NCBI GenBank assembly: GCA_023433505.1
Contig: JAEZCO010000087.1
Coordinates: 168,539 to 232,538 of the forward strand
DNA from: Bacillota bacterium
Lineage (GTDB): Bacteria; Bacillota; Clostridia; Acetivibrionales; DTU013
Length of the DNA: 64,000 nt
Direction: 5' to 3'
A program made the position numbers and the translations under genes. Shown here one piece after another: positions 16,493 through 25,167 of this stretch. How positions within the stretch are numbered: position 1 is the stretch's first letter; the number at the start of each line of letters is the position of its first letter. Under the pieces are notes generated by a model. That model made no database searches and was not told the origin of the DNA. It was given only the letters and a program-made list of their open reading frames with translations.

Positions 16493-17383
16493 TCAGCCTT
16501 TCATAGACCCCATCATGACGCCTTTTACAAAATATTTCTGTATAAAGGGATAAAGTATCAGCAGGGGAGCACTGGAAATCACAATCAACGAATATTTCAA
16601 AACATCCACCAGCCCCTGTTTCAGAATGAGCTCACTCATATTGACCGTCATCGTTGAAGTTACCGAATTCATAATCAAGATATCCCGAAGGACAATCTGC
16701 AAGGGATACATCTTCAAATCCTTCAAAAAAATCATTGCAAAGAAATAGGAATTCCACTGTCCCACCACATTGTAAAGAATCAGGACGGCCAGTATGGAGC
16801 CGGAAAGAGGCAGGATCATGCGGAACAATTTGCCGAAGTGGGAGCAGCCGTCAATTTCGGCAGACTCGATCATTTCTTCGGGAATTGCCGTTTGAATATG
16901 GGTACGCATCAGGATAATATGAAATACATTGAGTGCGACCGGTACAACCACTGCCCAGCGGGTATGCAGCATTCCCACATTTCTGACGACCAGATAAAAA
17001 GGAATCAGGCCCCCGGAAAACAGCGTAGCAAAAATAAACAACCGAGAAAAGATATTCCTTCCCGCCAATTTTTTACGGGAAAGCGGGTAGGCGGCACAAA
17101 CCGTCACAATTATGCTGATGATAGTTCCTGAAACGGCATAGAAAATTGTATTCATGTACCCGGAGATGATCAGCTTGTTTTTAAATACCTGTTCATAGGC
17201 AAAAAGGGTCGGACGGACAGGCCAAAGCCATACCTTGCCTGAGATGACGTCGACGGAAGTGCTGAAAGAAGCACTGACAACGTAGATCAAAGGATACAGG
17301 ACGACAAGGCCGCTGAGTAAAAGCAGCAAGTGGACTAAAACATCAAAAACGGTATCTCCGGCAGAACCTCTAATTTTTTTCAT
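16493..17383 (-). CDS. ABC sugar permease (LplC/YtcP type)
   Basis: 296 residues from the ATG at 17383, which has GGAGGAAACCAGT before it; earlier in-frame starts sit inside the ribosome binding site. Six membrane helices are expected, with the EAA-type loop at EEMIESAEIDGCSHFGKLFRMILP facing the cytoplasm where it contacts the ATPase. It is the second inner-membrane subunit of the CUT1-type transporter and starts 15 bases after the stop of the partner permease. The C-terminus PFIQKYFVKGVMMGSMKG is typical of this subfamily. Confidence 0.92.
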   Translation of the reverse strand: MKKIRGSAGDTVFDVLVHLLLLLSGLVVLYPLIYVVSASFSTSVDVISGKVWLWPVRPTLFAYEQVFKNKLIISGYMNTIFYAVSGTIISIIVTVCAAYPLSRKKLAGRNIFSRLFIFATLFSGGLIPFYLVVRNVGMLHTRWAVVVPVALNVFHIILMRTHIQTAIPEEMIESAEIDGCSHFGKLFRMILPLSGSILAVLILYNVVGQWNSYFFAMIFLKDLKMYPLQIVLRDILIMNSVTSTMTVNMSELILKQGLVDVLKYSLIVISSAPLLILYPFIQKYFVKGVMMGSMKG

Positions 17384-17397
17384 ACTGGTTTCCTCCA

Positions 17398-18360
17398 TTA
17401 CCAAAGACTGATTTCACTGGTGCGACGGGCTATCCGGTTCACTACTACGATAAATACGGTATTGACGACTGAATTGAAAAGCCCTACAGCGGCGGAATAC
17501 CCATAGTCCAGGTTAATCAGGCCCATTTTATAGGTATAGGTGGACAGCACCTCGGATACCCCCATGTTGGCTGTGTTCTGCATGAGGTAGATTTTCTCAA
17601 AGCCGACACTCATGATGGAACCGCAGCTTAGAATAAACATGATCGTAAAGGTGGGTACGATAAAAGGCAAATCGATAAACCAGATTTTCTGTAAGCGGTT
17701 TGCACCGTCAATAGTAGCCGCCTCGTATAGAGATTGATCAATACTGGTTAAAGCCGCTATATATATAATTGCGCTAAACCCTGTAACCTGCCAGATACCC
17801 GACCAGACATAGATGGATCTGAACATCCCTTCCTTTGCCATAAAATCAATGGGTGTGAGGCCTATTGCCCGGATCAGGTTATTGGCTACACCGTTTTTAA
17901 GGTCCAGGAGCTGCAGGATGATAGAAACCATAACTACCGTAGAAATGAAGTAAGGCGCATAGGTTATCATTTGAATGCTTTTCTTAAATCTTACATTACG
18001 GCATTCATTTAACAGGATCGCCAGCAAAATGGGAAAAGGAATCCCGGCAATTAAGGAATAAAGACTGATGAACACGGTATTCTTTACCGTATTTACAGCG
18101 GAAGGAGTTGTAAAGAATCGTACAAAGTTCTCCAGACCGATCCATTTGCTTCCCCAGACCCCTCGAACGGGGCTGAATCTTTCAAAAGAAATCAGGACTC
18201 CATACATTGGCCAATAGCTAAAGATAAGTAGAAAAACCAAAGGGATGGATAGAAGGACATATAACTGCCAGTCGGAAAGCAGTCTTTTAATGAGAGGTGA
18301 ACGGTAAGCTTTTCCCATTCTTTTACCTGGGTCAGCCAAAGTGCCTTGGTTTGCGTACAT
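17398..18360 (-). CDS. ABC sugar permease (LplB/YtcO type)
   Basis: 320 residues, start at 18360 behind GAGGAGGTTGTATCC. A cytoplasmic N-terminal tail of about 30 residues leads into LYVLLSIPLVFLLIFSYWPMYG, the usual first helix of LplB-type permeases. The EAA loop reads SLYEAATIDGANRLQKIWFIDLP. It is the first gene of the lpl-like operon and faces the AraC regulator gene at 18665 across 304 bases, the typical layout for regulator and target. Confidence 0.92.
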   Translation of the reverse strand: MYANQGTLADPGKRMGKAYRSPLIKRLLSDWQLYVLLSIPLVFLLIFSYWPMYGVLISFERFSPVRGVWGSKWIGLENFVRFFTTPSAVNTVKNTVFISLYSLIAGIPFPILLAILLNECRNVRFKKSIQMITYAPYFISTVVMVSIILQLLDLKNGVANNLIRAIGLTPIDFMAKEGMFRSIYVWSGIWQVTGFSAIIYIAALTSIDQSLYEAATIDGANRLQKIWFIDLPFIVPTFTIMFILSCGSIMSVGFEKIYLMQNTANMGVSEVLSTYTYKMGLINLDYGYSAAVGLFNSVVNTVFIVVVNRIARRTSEISLW

Positions 18361-18427
18361 GGATACAACCTCCTCGGTGGTAGGTGAGATTACACCCTAA
18401 ATGCTAAAACATCATGGGCCATTATTC

Positions 18428-18554
18428 AAGGTACAATTTTTAAACAGGGTAGAAATCACCCTGGTTCACAGCTAAAAACCCGCAAATGCACAGACTGCCC
18501 ATGAAATGCTTACGATAAGGTGCAATTTTTGAGTAAGGTACAATATTTGATAAG
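18428..18554. promoter_or_regulatory. Repeated operator-like sites in the divergent promoter region
   Basis: Three copies of AAGGTRCAATWTTTRA lie at 18428, 18517 and 18535. The last two are spaced 18 bases apart; the first is about 90 bases away, towards the permease gene. AraC-family proteins commonly bind such direct repeats. The regulator encoded at 18665 is the obvious candidate. The rest of the 18361-18664 interval shows no gene. Confidence 0.5.
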
Positions 18555-18664
18555 ATATTGCCTTTTATGAAATTTGCCTCTATAGTTACATATAGAGGAG
18601 TTTTACGCCCGGACAACCATGACATTTCCAACCATAGGGTACACTTTGGCAGGGGGAGGACAAT

Positions 18665-20941
18665 TTGAAAAAAATTGTATTCAATAACAGTATTTTTCGG
18701 ATATTTTTTAGTTCTTTTACCATCATTATGATATTTCCTATTTGCGTTTTGGTCGTCATCTATTTCCAAACGGAAAAAACGGTGACGCAGGAAATCTATC
18801 ATTACAATGAAGAGCTTTTGGGACAATGTATGAATTCCGCAGAAGACTTATTTGAAATTGTCGATAATACGCTGACCTCCCTTTCCTTTAACAGCAGTGT
18901 TCATGAGTATGTACTTGAAGCCGGCTCTTTCGAAGCTTCAAAAAATTTGGGCAAGACGAAAACAGTATACCAATACATTTCGTCTTTTAATAATATCTTT
19001 AAATACTGTGGAATTATCGACCTGGCAATCTATGCGGATCAAAGCAAATCCATCGTCTCAAAACTGACTCCCTATTCAAGAATACTGTACTATAATAAAA
19101 TCATCCGCTATGAGGACGGTAACGATAAAACTTTTGAAGAACGGATGATGAAAAGCATTGGAAAGAATACGATACTGCCTTCCACTCCTCTCCAGGTATT
19201 TGACAGCCGGTATAATGCCATCACCTTTACTTATCCGATTATTACCGACTACAGTGTCAGCAAGTTAGGCAGCATTGCTGCATTCGTGGACACCAAAAAG
19301 GTTATGGATATCCTGAAAAGCATGAATTTGGGCGATACTGGCTTTGCTTATATCTCGGATGTAGACAACACTATACTGCTTCAGACCGGCGGAAGTGAAG
19401 TCAACGGATATGCCAACACCTCGCAAATACACTTAAACCGGAACGATTACATGATATTGTCAATGTACAGCAGTAACAAAGCCCGCAGGTACGAGGCTTA
19501 TATTCCAAATAGCCTTGTCCTGTCAAAAATACGGTATATTAAGGATACGATCTATCTTCTAGCCCTGATGGAAATTATCGTCGGCATATTTTTCGCATTC
19601 TTTCTGTCCTACAAAAACGCCAAGCCGATTATCGACATTTTTACTCTCGTATCCAAGATTTCACCGGAGAAGAAGAGCAAGCAGGATTATAATTTCCTAA
19701 AGGGTACGATTTCCAGCATTGTTGCAGGCAATGAGGCTTTGAAGGCGGAATTGGACACGCAGGCCTCCATTGTCCGGTCGGACTTTATGCGGCGTCTGAT
19801 CCAGGGAAGCATCCCTGAGGATTACAAGATTAAGGAGCTTTCAAACCATCTGGATTACAATTTGGACGGCAGTCTATATTCCGTATTGCTTGTGAAGAAC
19901 ACCGGATATGGAAACAAGATAGAGTACTCGGACCTGATGGAATTGGATAACGCGCAGTTCATTATCCAGGAAGCTTTTTCCCGGTATCCCGTCATCCGCT
20001 CCTATGGCTTTAACAAAAGTGAAAATGAGATTGTGTTTCTTCTGATTTTCAATCAGATACAAACGGACATGTACCGAAAAGAACTGGAAATCATGGTGGA
20101 TACCATCGAGCAGGAGCTCTGCCAGCAATATAACCTTTCTCTGATCTATTTATGCGGCGGATTTACAAATAAGCTGGAAGATCTTTCCGACCTGTACAGC
20201 AATACTAAAAATATGCTGCATTCCGGTTTGTATACTCAGCGTGGACTGCTTCAGATGTTTGAGAGGGATTCCATTGACAGCATGCTCTATTATCCGATTG
20301 ATGTGGAACTGAAATTAATCAAAAATCTTCACTCGGGGCAGCGGAACCGTATCACTGCAATTGTTTCGAATATCTACCATAAGAACCTGAGAAACAAGCG
20401 GCTTAGCGAGACAGATTTTGCTATTCTGAATAAGTGCATATACCTGACGGTGTTACGAGTCAGCACAAATCTGAAACACCATACCCTACTGGAAAATGCG
20501 GATTTTTTAATAAAGGCCAATTCTTTTGAACATCCGGAAGAAATCATGGCCAAAGCCATAAAATTATTTGAGTCCATCTGTGATTGCATAAACAATGAAA
20601 AGGTTCAAAGCGAACAGGGAACGCAGAATGAAATTTTGAAGTACATGGAGGCGAACCTGAGCAAAAGTACATTTTCCCTGTATGATGTTTCTTTGAAGTT
20701 TAATTATGTAGAGTCCTATTTATATAAATTCTTCAAAGAAAATTTCGGCATCACTTTCTCTGTGATGCTGGAGGATATGCGGATGAAAAAAGCCTGCGGG
20801 CTGCTTTTATCCACCGGCTTGACCATTGAGGAAATCGCGGCGGAAACCGGCTACAACAGCAGCCACGCATTCCGCCGCGTATTAAAAAAATATACCGGCC
20901 TGCTGCCGACCGAATACCGCGAGTACCATGAAAAATACTGA
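18665..20941 (+). CDS. Membrane-bound AraC-family regulator
   Basis: 758 residues from a TTG start at 18665 with GGGGGAGGAC just ahead. A membrane helix at about residues 10-35 and another near 295-320 (IYLLALMEIIVGIFFAFFLSY) bracket an extracellular sensing region of about 250 residues. A cytoplasmic linker follows, then a C-terminal AraC helix-turn-helix pair (about 650-755; FNYVESYLYKFFKENFGITF and IEEIAAETGYNSSHAFRRVLKKYTG). This layout matches the YesS/YtdP-like one-component regulators found beside LplABC transporters. It is divergent from that transporter and probably activates it when its sugar binds outside. The ligand is unknown. Confidence 0.9.
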   Translation: MKKIVFNNSIFRIFFSSFTIIMIFPICVLVVIYFQTEKTVTQEIYHYNEELLGQCMNSAEDLFEIVDNTLTSLSFNSSVHEYVLEAGSFEASKNLGKTKTVYQYISSFNNIFKYCGIIDLAIYADQSKSIVSKLTPYSRILYYNKIIRYEDGNDKTFEERMMKSIGKNTILPSTPLQVFDSRYNAITFTYPIITDYSVSKLGSIAAFVDTKKVMDILKSMNLGDTGFAYISDVDNTILLQTGGSEVNGYANTSQIHLNRNDYMILSMYSSNKARRYEAYIPNSLVLSKIRYIKDTIYLLALMEIIVGIFFAFFLSYKNAKPIIDIFTLVSKISPEKKSKQDYNFLKGTISSIVAGNEALKAELDTQASIVRSDFMRRLIQGSIPEDYKIKELSNHLDYNLDGSLYSVLLVKNTGYGNKIEYSDLMELDNAQFIIQEAFSRYPVIRSYGFNKSENEIVFLLIFNQIQTDMYRKELEIMVDTIEQELCQQYNLSLIYLCGGFTNKLEDLSDLYSNTKNMLHSGLYTQRGLLQMFERDSIDSMLYYPIDVELKLIKNLHSGQRNRITAIVSNIYHKNLRNKRLSETDFAILNKCIYLTVLRVSTNLKHHTLLENADFLIKANSFEHPEEIMAKAIKLFESICDCINNEKVQSEQGTQNEILKYMEANLSKSTFSLYDVSLKFNYVESYLYKFFKENFGITFSVMLEDMRMKKACGLLLSTGLTIEEIAAETGYNSSHAFRRVLKKYTGLLPTEYREYHEKY

Positions 20942-20986
20942 ACAGCGGCGTGCCAATAGTCTTTCAATACCGGGAGGAGAATATCT

Positions 20987-22537
20987 TTGAAGCACATAAT
21001 CAGCTGCATTTCCCTTATGCTGTTCAGCCTGCTGCTTTTTAGCCGCGTATCGGCTGAAGCCAAAACCGTCAATATTTATTACTTTTTTAATAACCCCTGC
21101 GCTTCCTGCAATGAAGAAAAGGAATTCGGCGACAGGACGGATGAAGTATTAAAGGGTGTTGAGAAAAACATTCCCTACCGTATTTTTGCCTATAACCTTT
21201 TCCATCAGGAGGGGATGGAGAGCTTTAAAAAAGCATGTGATAAATTCAACATTCCCGCCGCAGACAGACAACCCCCTATGGTGCTCATCAATGGGCGTTA
21301 CCTGACCGGCAAAGACAATATTGAAAAAAATATGAAAGCTTTTTTTCTGGAGACGGCAGCACCCGGCACAGAGAGCAGCGGCTTTTTCAATAACGCGGAC
21401 AAGCCTGACGCAAAGGATGCTGCAGGCTCCCGGCAGACGGCGCACCAGCCCGTAGACCCCGGGTCCTCCTATTTTGTCTATTTCCATACTGTTTCCTGTG
21501 AGGACTGTAACCGTACGGAGTCTTTTCTTAGCTCCCTGGAAAAAAATTATACGATTGCTGTCAACGGCCAGGATGAAAATTCCCCCCTGGTCATAGAAAG
21601 CAGAAACCTGGCGGATATGAAGGAGGTTACTGAAATCCATGCCTATTTTGACGCTTATCATGTGCCCGTAGAAAAGCAGCAGGTCCCGATTGTTTTTTAC
21701 AAAGGCGGCTATCTTTCAGGGTACGCCGAAATAAAAGCACAGCTTTTAACAGTCATAAAGAGCGGAGTTGCAAGAAATTTTACCTATCCCGGCACTATAA
21801 GTGCTGTATCGGAATTAACCGCAAAGAACCTGCCTGCTATCTTTTTGGCCGGCCTGGTAAATGGCATAAACCCTTGCTCCATCTCCATGGCCTTCCTGCT
21901 TTTGACGCTTTTGCTTTCGAAGAATGCCAATATCCTGAAGCTTGGCATGAGCTATGTTACAGGCAAAATCATCACTTATTTCGTCCTTGGAACCGTATTG
22001 TATCAGCTTATTTCCCTTCTGGATTCAACGGTCTTCCAGTCGGTGCAATTGCTTATGAAGGGCTTTCTGCTGCTTCTTATCCTTGGCCTGGTGCTGCTGA
22101 ACTTCTGGGATATGCTTGCAGCCAAAAAGGAAAAGTATCAGAATATCAAGGTTCAACTGCCCAGGTTCTTACGGAGAATCAATCACGGCCTGATTAAAAA
22201 GCTGGAAACCATCCCGCTCAAATGGGCTATGCCCGTTGTATTCGGATTGGGTATCCTTATTTCGGCAGGTGAGTTCCTGTGCACGGGTCAAATTTACCTG
22301 GCAACCATTCTCTACCTTGTGAAAACAAGCCCGGATATCAGCTTTATCACCGCAGCCGCTTTCGCTGTTTATGTACTTGCCATGTCTATCCCGCTGATTG
22401 TGCTGATTTTCCTCGTTAACAGAGGGAAACAGATATTTGAAATGTCTGAGTTCACACGAAAGAACCTGCCGGTCATCAAGCTGATTAACGCCATTGTGTT
22501 CCTGCTGTTCGGAGCATATATCATTCTAAAATTATAG
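20987..22537 (+). CDS. Thioredoxin-like/CcdA fusion membrane protein
   Basis: 516 residues from a TTG start at 20987 behind GGGAGGAGAATATC. A signal peptide (to about residue 24) is followed by a thioredoxin-like domain with CASC (residues 37-40). A linker leads to a second thioredoxin-like domain with CEDC (about 171), then a CcdA/DsbD-beta-type membrane domain starting near 280. That domain carries the conserved NPCS and EFLCTGQ cysteines of the family. It would carry electrons from cytoplasmic thioredoxin across the membrane to extracytoplasmic thiols, with both soluble domains outside. Such proteins keep secreted thiols reduced or serve cofactor maturation. It is in the same direction as the AraC gene 45 bases upstream, but the link between them is unclear. 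Confidence 0.8.
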   Translation: MKHIISCISLMLFSLLLFSRVSAEAKTVNIYYFFNNPCASCNEEKEFGDRTDEVLKGVEKNIPYRIFAYNLFHQEGMESFKKACDKFNIPAADRQPPMVLINGRYLTGKDNIEKNMKAFFLETAAPGTESSGFFNNADKPDAKDAAGSRQTAHQPVDPGSSYFVYFHTVSCEDCNRTESFLSSLEKNYTIAVNGQDENSPLVIESRNLADMKEVTEIHAYFDAYHVPVEKQQVPIVFYKGGYLSGYAEIKAQLLTVIKSGVARNFTYPGTISAVSELTAKNLPAIFLAGLVNGINPCSISMAFLLLTLLLSKNANILKLGMSYVTGKIITYFVLGTVLYQLISLLDSTVFQSVQLLMKGFLLLLILGLVLLNFWDMLAAKKEKYQNIKVQLPRFLRRINHGLIKKLETIPLKWAMPVVFGLGILISAGEFLCTGQIYLATILYLVKTSPDISFITAAAFAVYVLAMSIPLIVLIFLVNRGKQIFEMSEFTRKNLPVIKLINAIVFLLFGAYIILKL

Positions 22538-22547
22538 GAGGACCGAA

Positions 22548-22886
22548 ATGTTTCGCCGCAAGCCCCAAAGTCAATTATTTGTCCGGCTGATGAACTGTGA
22601 AGGCTCCGTCCTCTTAGAGTGCAGCTGCAACCGCCTGCCGTTGAAAGAAAAAGTGATTCTTGAAAAAAGTGTGGAATTTTTCAATGATCCTGAGCCTTGT
22701 TTCATTCACCTCAGCGCAGTAACAGCCCGGCTTTTATCGGAGATATCGGAACATATAGATAATAAGCTGAACCAGGGCATGGAGCTGTTAAAAGGTACCG
22801 AGGATCTGTATTTGCTCAAGAGCTATGTCAATGTGGAGGGGATCTCAGCGGTTTTTTCCTATTATTCGGTTCCGGATAAAAAATAA
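22548..22886 (+). CDS. Hypothetical protein (112 residues)
   Basis: Start at 22548 behind AGGAGGACCGAA, ten bases after the CcdA-fusion gene, so surely cotranslated. It is soluble with a mixed alpha/beta composition and a cysteine trio near the N-terminus (LMNCEGSVLLECSCN) that might suit a redox or metal role with its neighbour. I do not recognise the family. It may be restricted to genomes that carry the fusion protein. Confidence 0.7.
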   Translation: MFRRKPQSQLFVRLMNCEGSVLLECSCNRLPLKEKVILEKSVEFFNDPEPCFIHLSAVTARLLSEISEHIDNKLNQGMELLKGTEDLYLLKSYVNVEGISAVFSYYSVPDKK

Positions 22887-22919
22887 CCGGCGACCGCAGC
22901 CGCTATGCACGATCTATCT

Positions 22920-23510
22920 TCATAGATTCAAGGCATTAAGATAAGCAAATCCATCATTAATCACCAGCCTGCTGACGCTGCCGTTATCCGCTCTGAAACG
23001 CCAGGAGCCTTCAATGTTCATACCCAGCAGATATGCAAGTATCATCCGGATACAGCCAAGATGTGTGACAATCATGACCTTTTCGTTTTTATAGGAGCCG
23101 GTGATGGTATCAATAAACTCCGAAACTCTTTTATATACCTGAACTGGACTTTCTCCGGCGTTTATGCAATAATTCATCCAGTCATTCTGCCAGGAGATGC
23201 AGTCTTCGGGATACTTTTCATTTATTTCGCCATAGGTCAGGTCTTCCCAATCCCCGAAATTCTGCTCCTTTATTCTGTCGTCGGTTATTATCCCAATGGT
23301 ATGGGCTTCACAAATAATGGAACAGGTTGAATATGCCCGTTTCAGCGGACTGGAATATACGGCGTCAAACTTCTCTGTATTAAGAATATCTGAAGCCCTG
23401 CGGGCCTGGTCTATGCCTTTATTGTTTAATTCCGCATCGGTCCAGCCGCAATATGTGCCCCGGATATTACTGTCTGTCTCTCCATGCCTCACCAGAACAA
23501 TTTCAAGCAT
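22920..23510 (-). CDS. cobC: Alpha-ribazole phosphatase / histidine phosphatase
   Basis: 196 residues from the ATG at 23510, which overlaps the cobS stop (ATGA). VLVRHGETDSN at the start holds the catalytic RHG, and VMIVTHLGCIR near residue 143 the second histidine, as in the phosphoglycerate-mutase-like family. Placement after cobS and cobU points to CobC, which removes the phosphate from adenosylcobalamin 5'-phosphate or alpha-ribazole-5'-phosphate at the end of cobalamin assembly. It is the last gene of the operon that begins at the B12 riboswitch. Confidence 0.88.
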   Translation of the reverse strand: MLEIVLVRHGETDSNIRGTYCGWTDAELNNKGIDQARRASDILNTEKFDAVYSSPLKRAYSTCSIICEAHTIGIITDDRIKEQNFGDWEDLTYGEINEKYPEDCISWQNDWMNYCINAGESPVQVYKRVSEFIDTITGSYKNEKVMIVTHLGCIRMILAYLLGMNIEGSWRFRADNGSVSRLVINDGFAYLNALNL

Positions 23511-24277
23511 CAGCCGATCCCTCCGATACACTTGATTATTACGAAGGCACTTAGAAGAAATATGGTCTGGTTAAGCTCACAAACGGCTCCAAGCAAGTCA
23601 CCTGTGGCCCCTCCGATTTTTCTGCTGAACAGCTTTATGAGAATGTATGCGGAGATGGGCGGTATGATGCAGATAATAAGCCCTTTTATTCCGGCAGAAA
23701 GATAGAATATGGCTAAATACGGTAGAAGGCCGATCAAAATCTCTTTCCCGCCGCAGCAGTCAATAAAGGATTTACCCAGCCCCTCGCCGCTTCTTGCATA
23801 AACGGAAACGCCGGCTCCCACCAACGAGCCAATGCGGCCTGCAACAGGCATAAGCAGGATAATGATTAAAAGGTCGTTTGTATTGAAAGATGCAAGCAAT
23901 GCCGTATTCAGTAACAATACGGCTATCACCGCCAGCACGGCGTTGGTACCAACTCTGCTGTCCCGCATGATCTCAAGCATTCTTTCTTTGGAACGGTTTG
24001 AAAACAGCCCGTCAAAGGTATCTCCGAGGCCATCGAGATGCAGTCCTCCTGTCAGAAGAATATATAAAATAACGATCAGCACCGCCGTGACCTGCACCGG
24101 AAACACCAGACCGGCAACATACCAGGCCCCTGCCAGAATACCGCCGATAAGCAGTCCTATGACCGGAGCAAATACCAACCCTTTGCCAAAGTCTTCCGCC
24201 GTAACATTCAGCCTTGCCTTAATGGGTATGGTCGTTAGAAATTGAATCATAAGGATGAAACGCTTTAAATGTGTCAT
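23510..24277 (-). CDS. cobS: Cobalamin synthase
   Basis: 255 residues from the ATG at 24277 (MTHLKRFILMIQFLTTIPI), a typical CobS start; ten further in-frame codons upstream are probably not translated. The membrane-embedded protein shows GGLHLDGLGDTFDGLFS near residue 65, the Asp-rich active site of the family. It joins adenosylcobinamide-GDP with alpha-ribazole (phosphate) to give adenosylcobalamin (phosphate). It overlaps cobC and follows cobU by about 50 bases. Confidence 0.95.
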   Translation of the reverse strand: MTHLKRFILMIQFLTTIPIKARLNVTAEDFGKGLVFAPVIGLLIGGILAGAWYVAGLVFPVQVTAVLIVILYILLTGGLHLDGLGDTFDGLFSNRSKERMLEIMRDSRVGTNAVLAVIAVLLLNTALLASFNTNDLLIIILLMPVAGRIGSLVGAGVSVYARSGEGLGKSFIDCCGGKEILIGLLPYLAIFYLSAGIKGLIICIIPPISAYILIKLFSRKIGGATGDLLGAVCELNQTIFLLSAFVIIKCIGGIG

Positions 24278-24329
24278 ACAGTTCCTTTCTTCACGCCATA
24301 GGGACAATTCTGCGACAGGGGACAGTTCT

Positions 24330-24887
24330 TTACTTTATTTTCACTGGAATGCCTGAAACACACAGGTAGACTTCTTCGGCTGCTTTTGCCAGCATCTGGT
24401 TTGCCCTGCCTGCCATGTCACGGATTGCTCTGCCTAGCTCATATGGCGGAACTACGCCCATTCCAAGCTCATTGGTAACGATGACAAAGGGAATGGACGC
24501 TTCTTTTGCAGTATTTATCAGTTTTTCTATCTCTATTTTCACGCCCGCTTCTACCTTGTTGATCTCCTCAGTAGAAATTCCTTCCCAATCCATGGCTTTT
24601 TCAAGCATGATATTGGACACCATGATGGTGATGCAATCAAGCAAAACCGCTTCCATGCCCCGGAGCCTGTCCTTCAGCTGAAGGTCCATATCCTTGTAGG
24701 CCTCCACCGTGAGCCAGCCGGCTGGCCGCTGCTGGCGGTGCCTTTTTATTCTTTCTCTCATTTCGTCGTCACAGGCCGTTGAGGTCGCTATGTAAATTAC
24801 CTTTTCGCCCAGCTTCCGGACCATATCCTCGGCAAATGTACTTTTACCGCTCCGCGCGCCACCCGTTACCAATATCAATTTTCCCAT
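24330..24887 (-). CDS. cobU: Adenosylcobinamide kinase/guanylyltransferase
   Basis: 185 residues, start at 24887 behind AGAGGTAAAT. The P-loop VTGGARSGKSTFAE opens the protein, and KRHRQQRPAGW holds the histidine that becomes guanylylated. VTNELGMGVVPP is also typical of CobU. It phosphorylates adenosylcobinamide and transfers GMP to it, making the substrate for CobS. This indicates cobinamide salvage. No cobT or cobD is seen in the operon. Confidence 0.95.
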   Translation of the reverse strand: MGKLILVTGGARSGKSTFAEDMVRKLGEKVIYIATSTACDDEMRERIKRHRQQRPAGWLTVEAYKDMDLQLKDRLRGMEAVLLDCITIMVSNIMLEKAMDWEGISTEEINKVEAGVKIEIEKLINTAKEASIPFVIVTNELGMGVVPPYELGRAIRDMAGRANQMLAKAAEEVYLCVSGIPVKIK

Positions 24888-25167
24888 ATTTACCTCTGCC
24901 CATTGTTTTTATCCTTTTATTATCTCATAAATCAAGTTTATAACGACTGAATTCAAAATTAATTTTTCCGTTTGTAGAAAAAATTAATTTCATCAGGGGA
25001 GTTTCAACGAGGCTAGTTGCAAATGCCGCATTTGCTGCTCGCCCATGCATCCCGGGCGGGAGATATGCTCACCTCCTGAGCACCAACTCGGTACCTGCCA
25101 CCTATCCCCTAAAGTCGATCTGCTGCCGGATAAGCGGTGGCTTCAGCGCCCGGGGCAGAATCCCCTC
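24888..25167. other. GC-rich intergenic stretch inside the cob operon
   Basis: The 280-base gap between the TIM-barrel gene and cobU contains a GC-rich segment (about 25010-25165) with small inverted repeats such as GCTCACCTCCTGAGC (25069-25083) and CCCGGGCGGG. I find no open frame with a start site and no riboswitch I can name. It may be a decayed gene or an mRNA structure. Confidence 0.35.
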
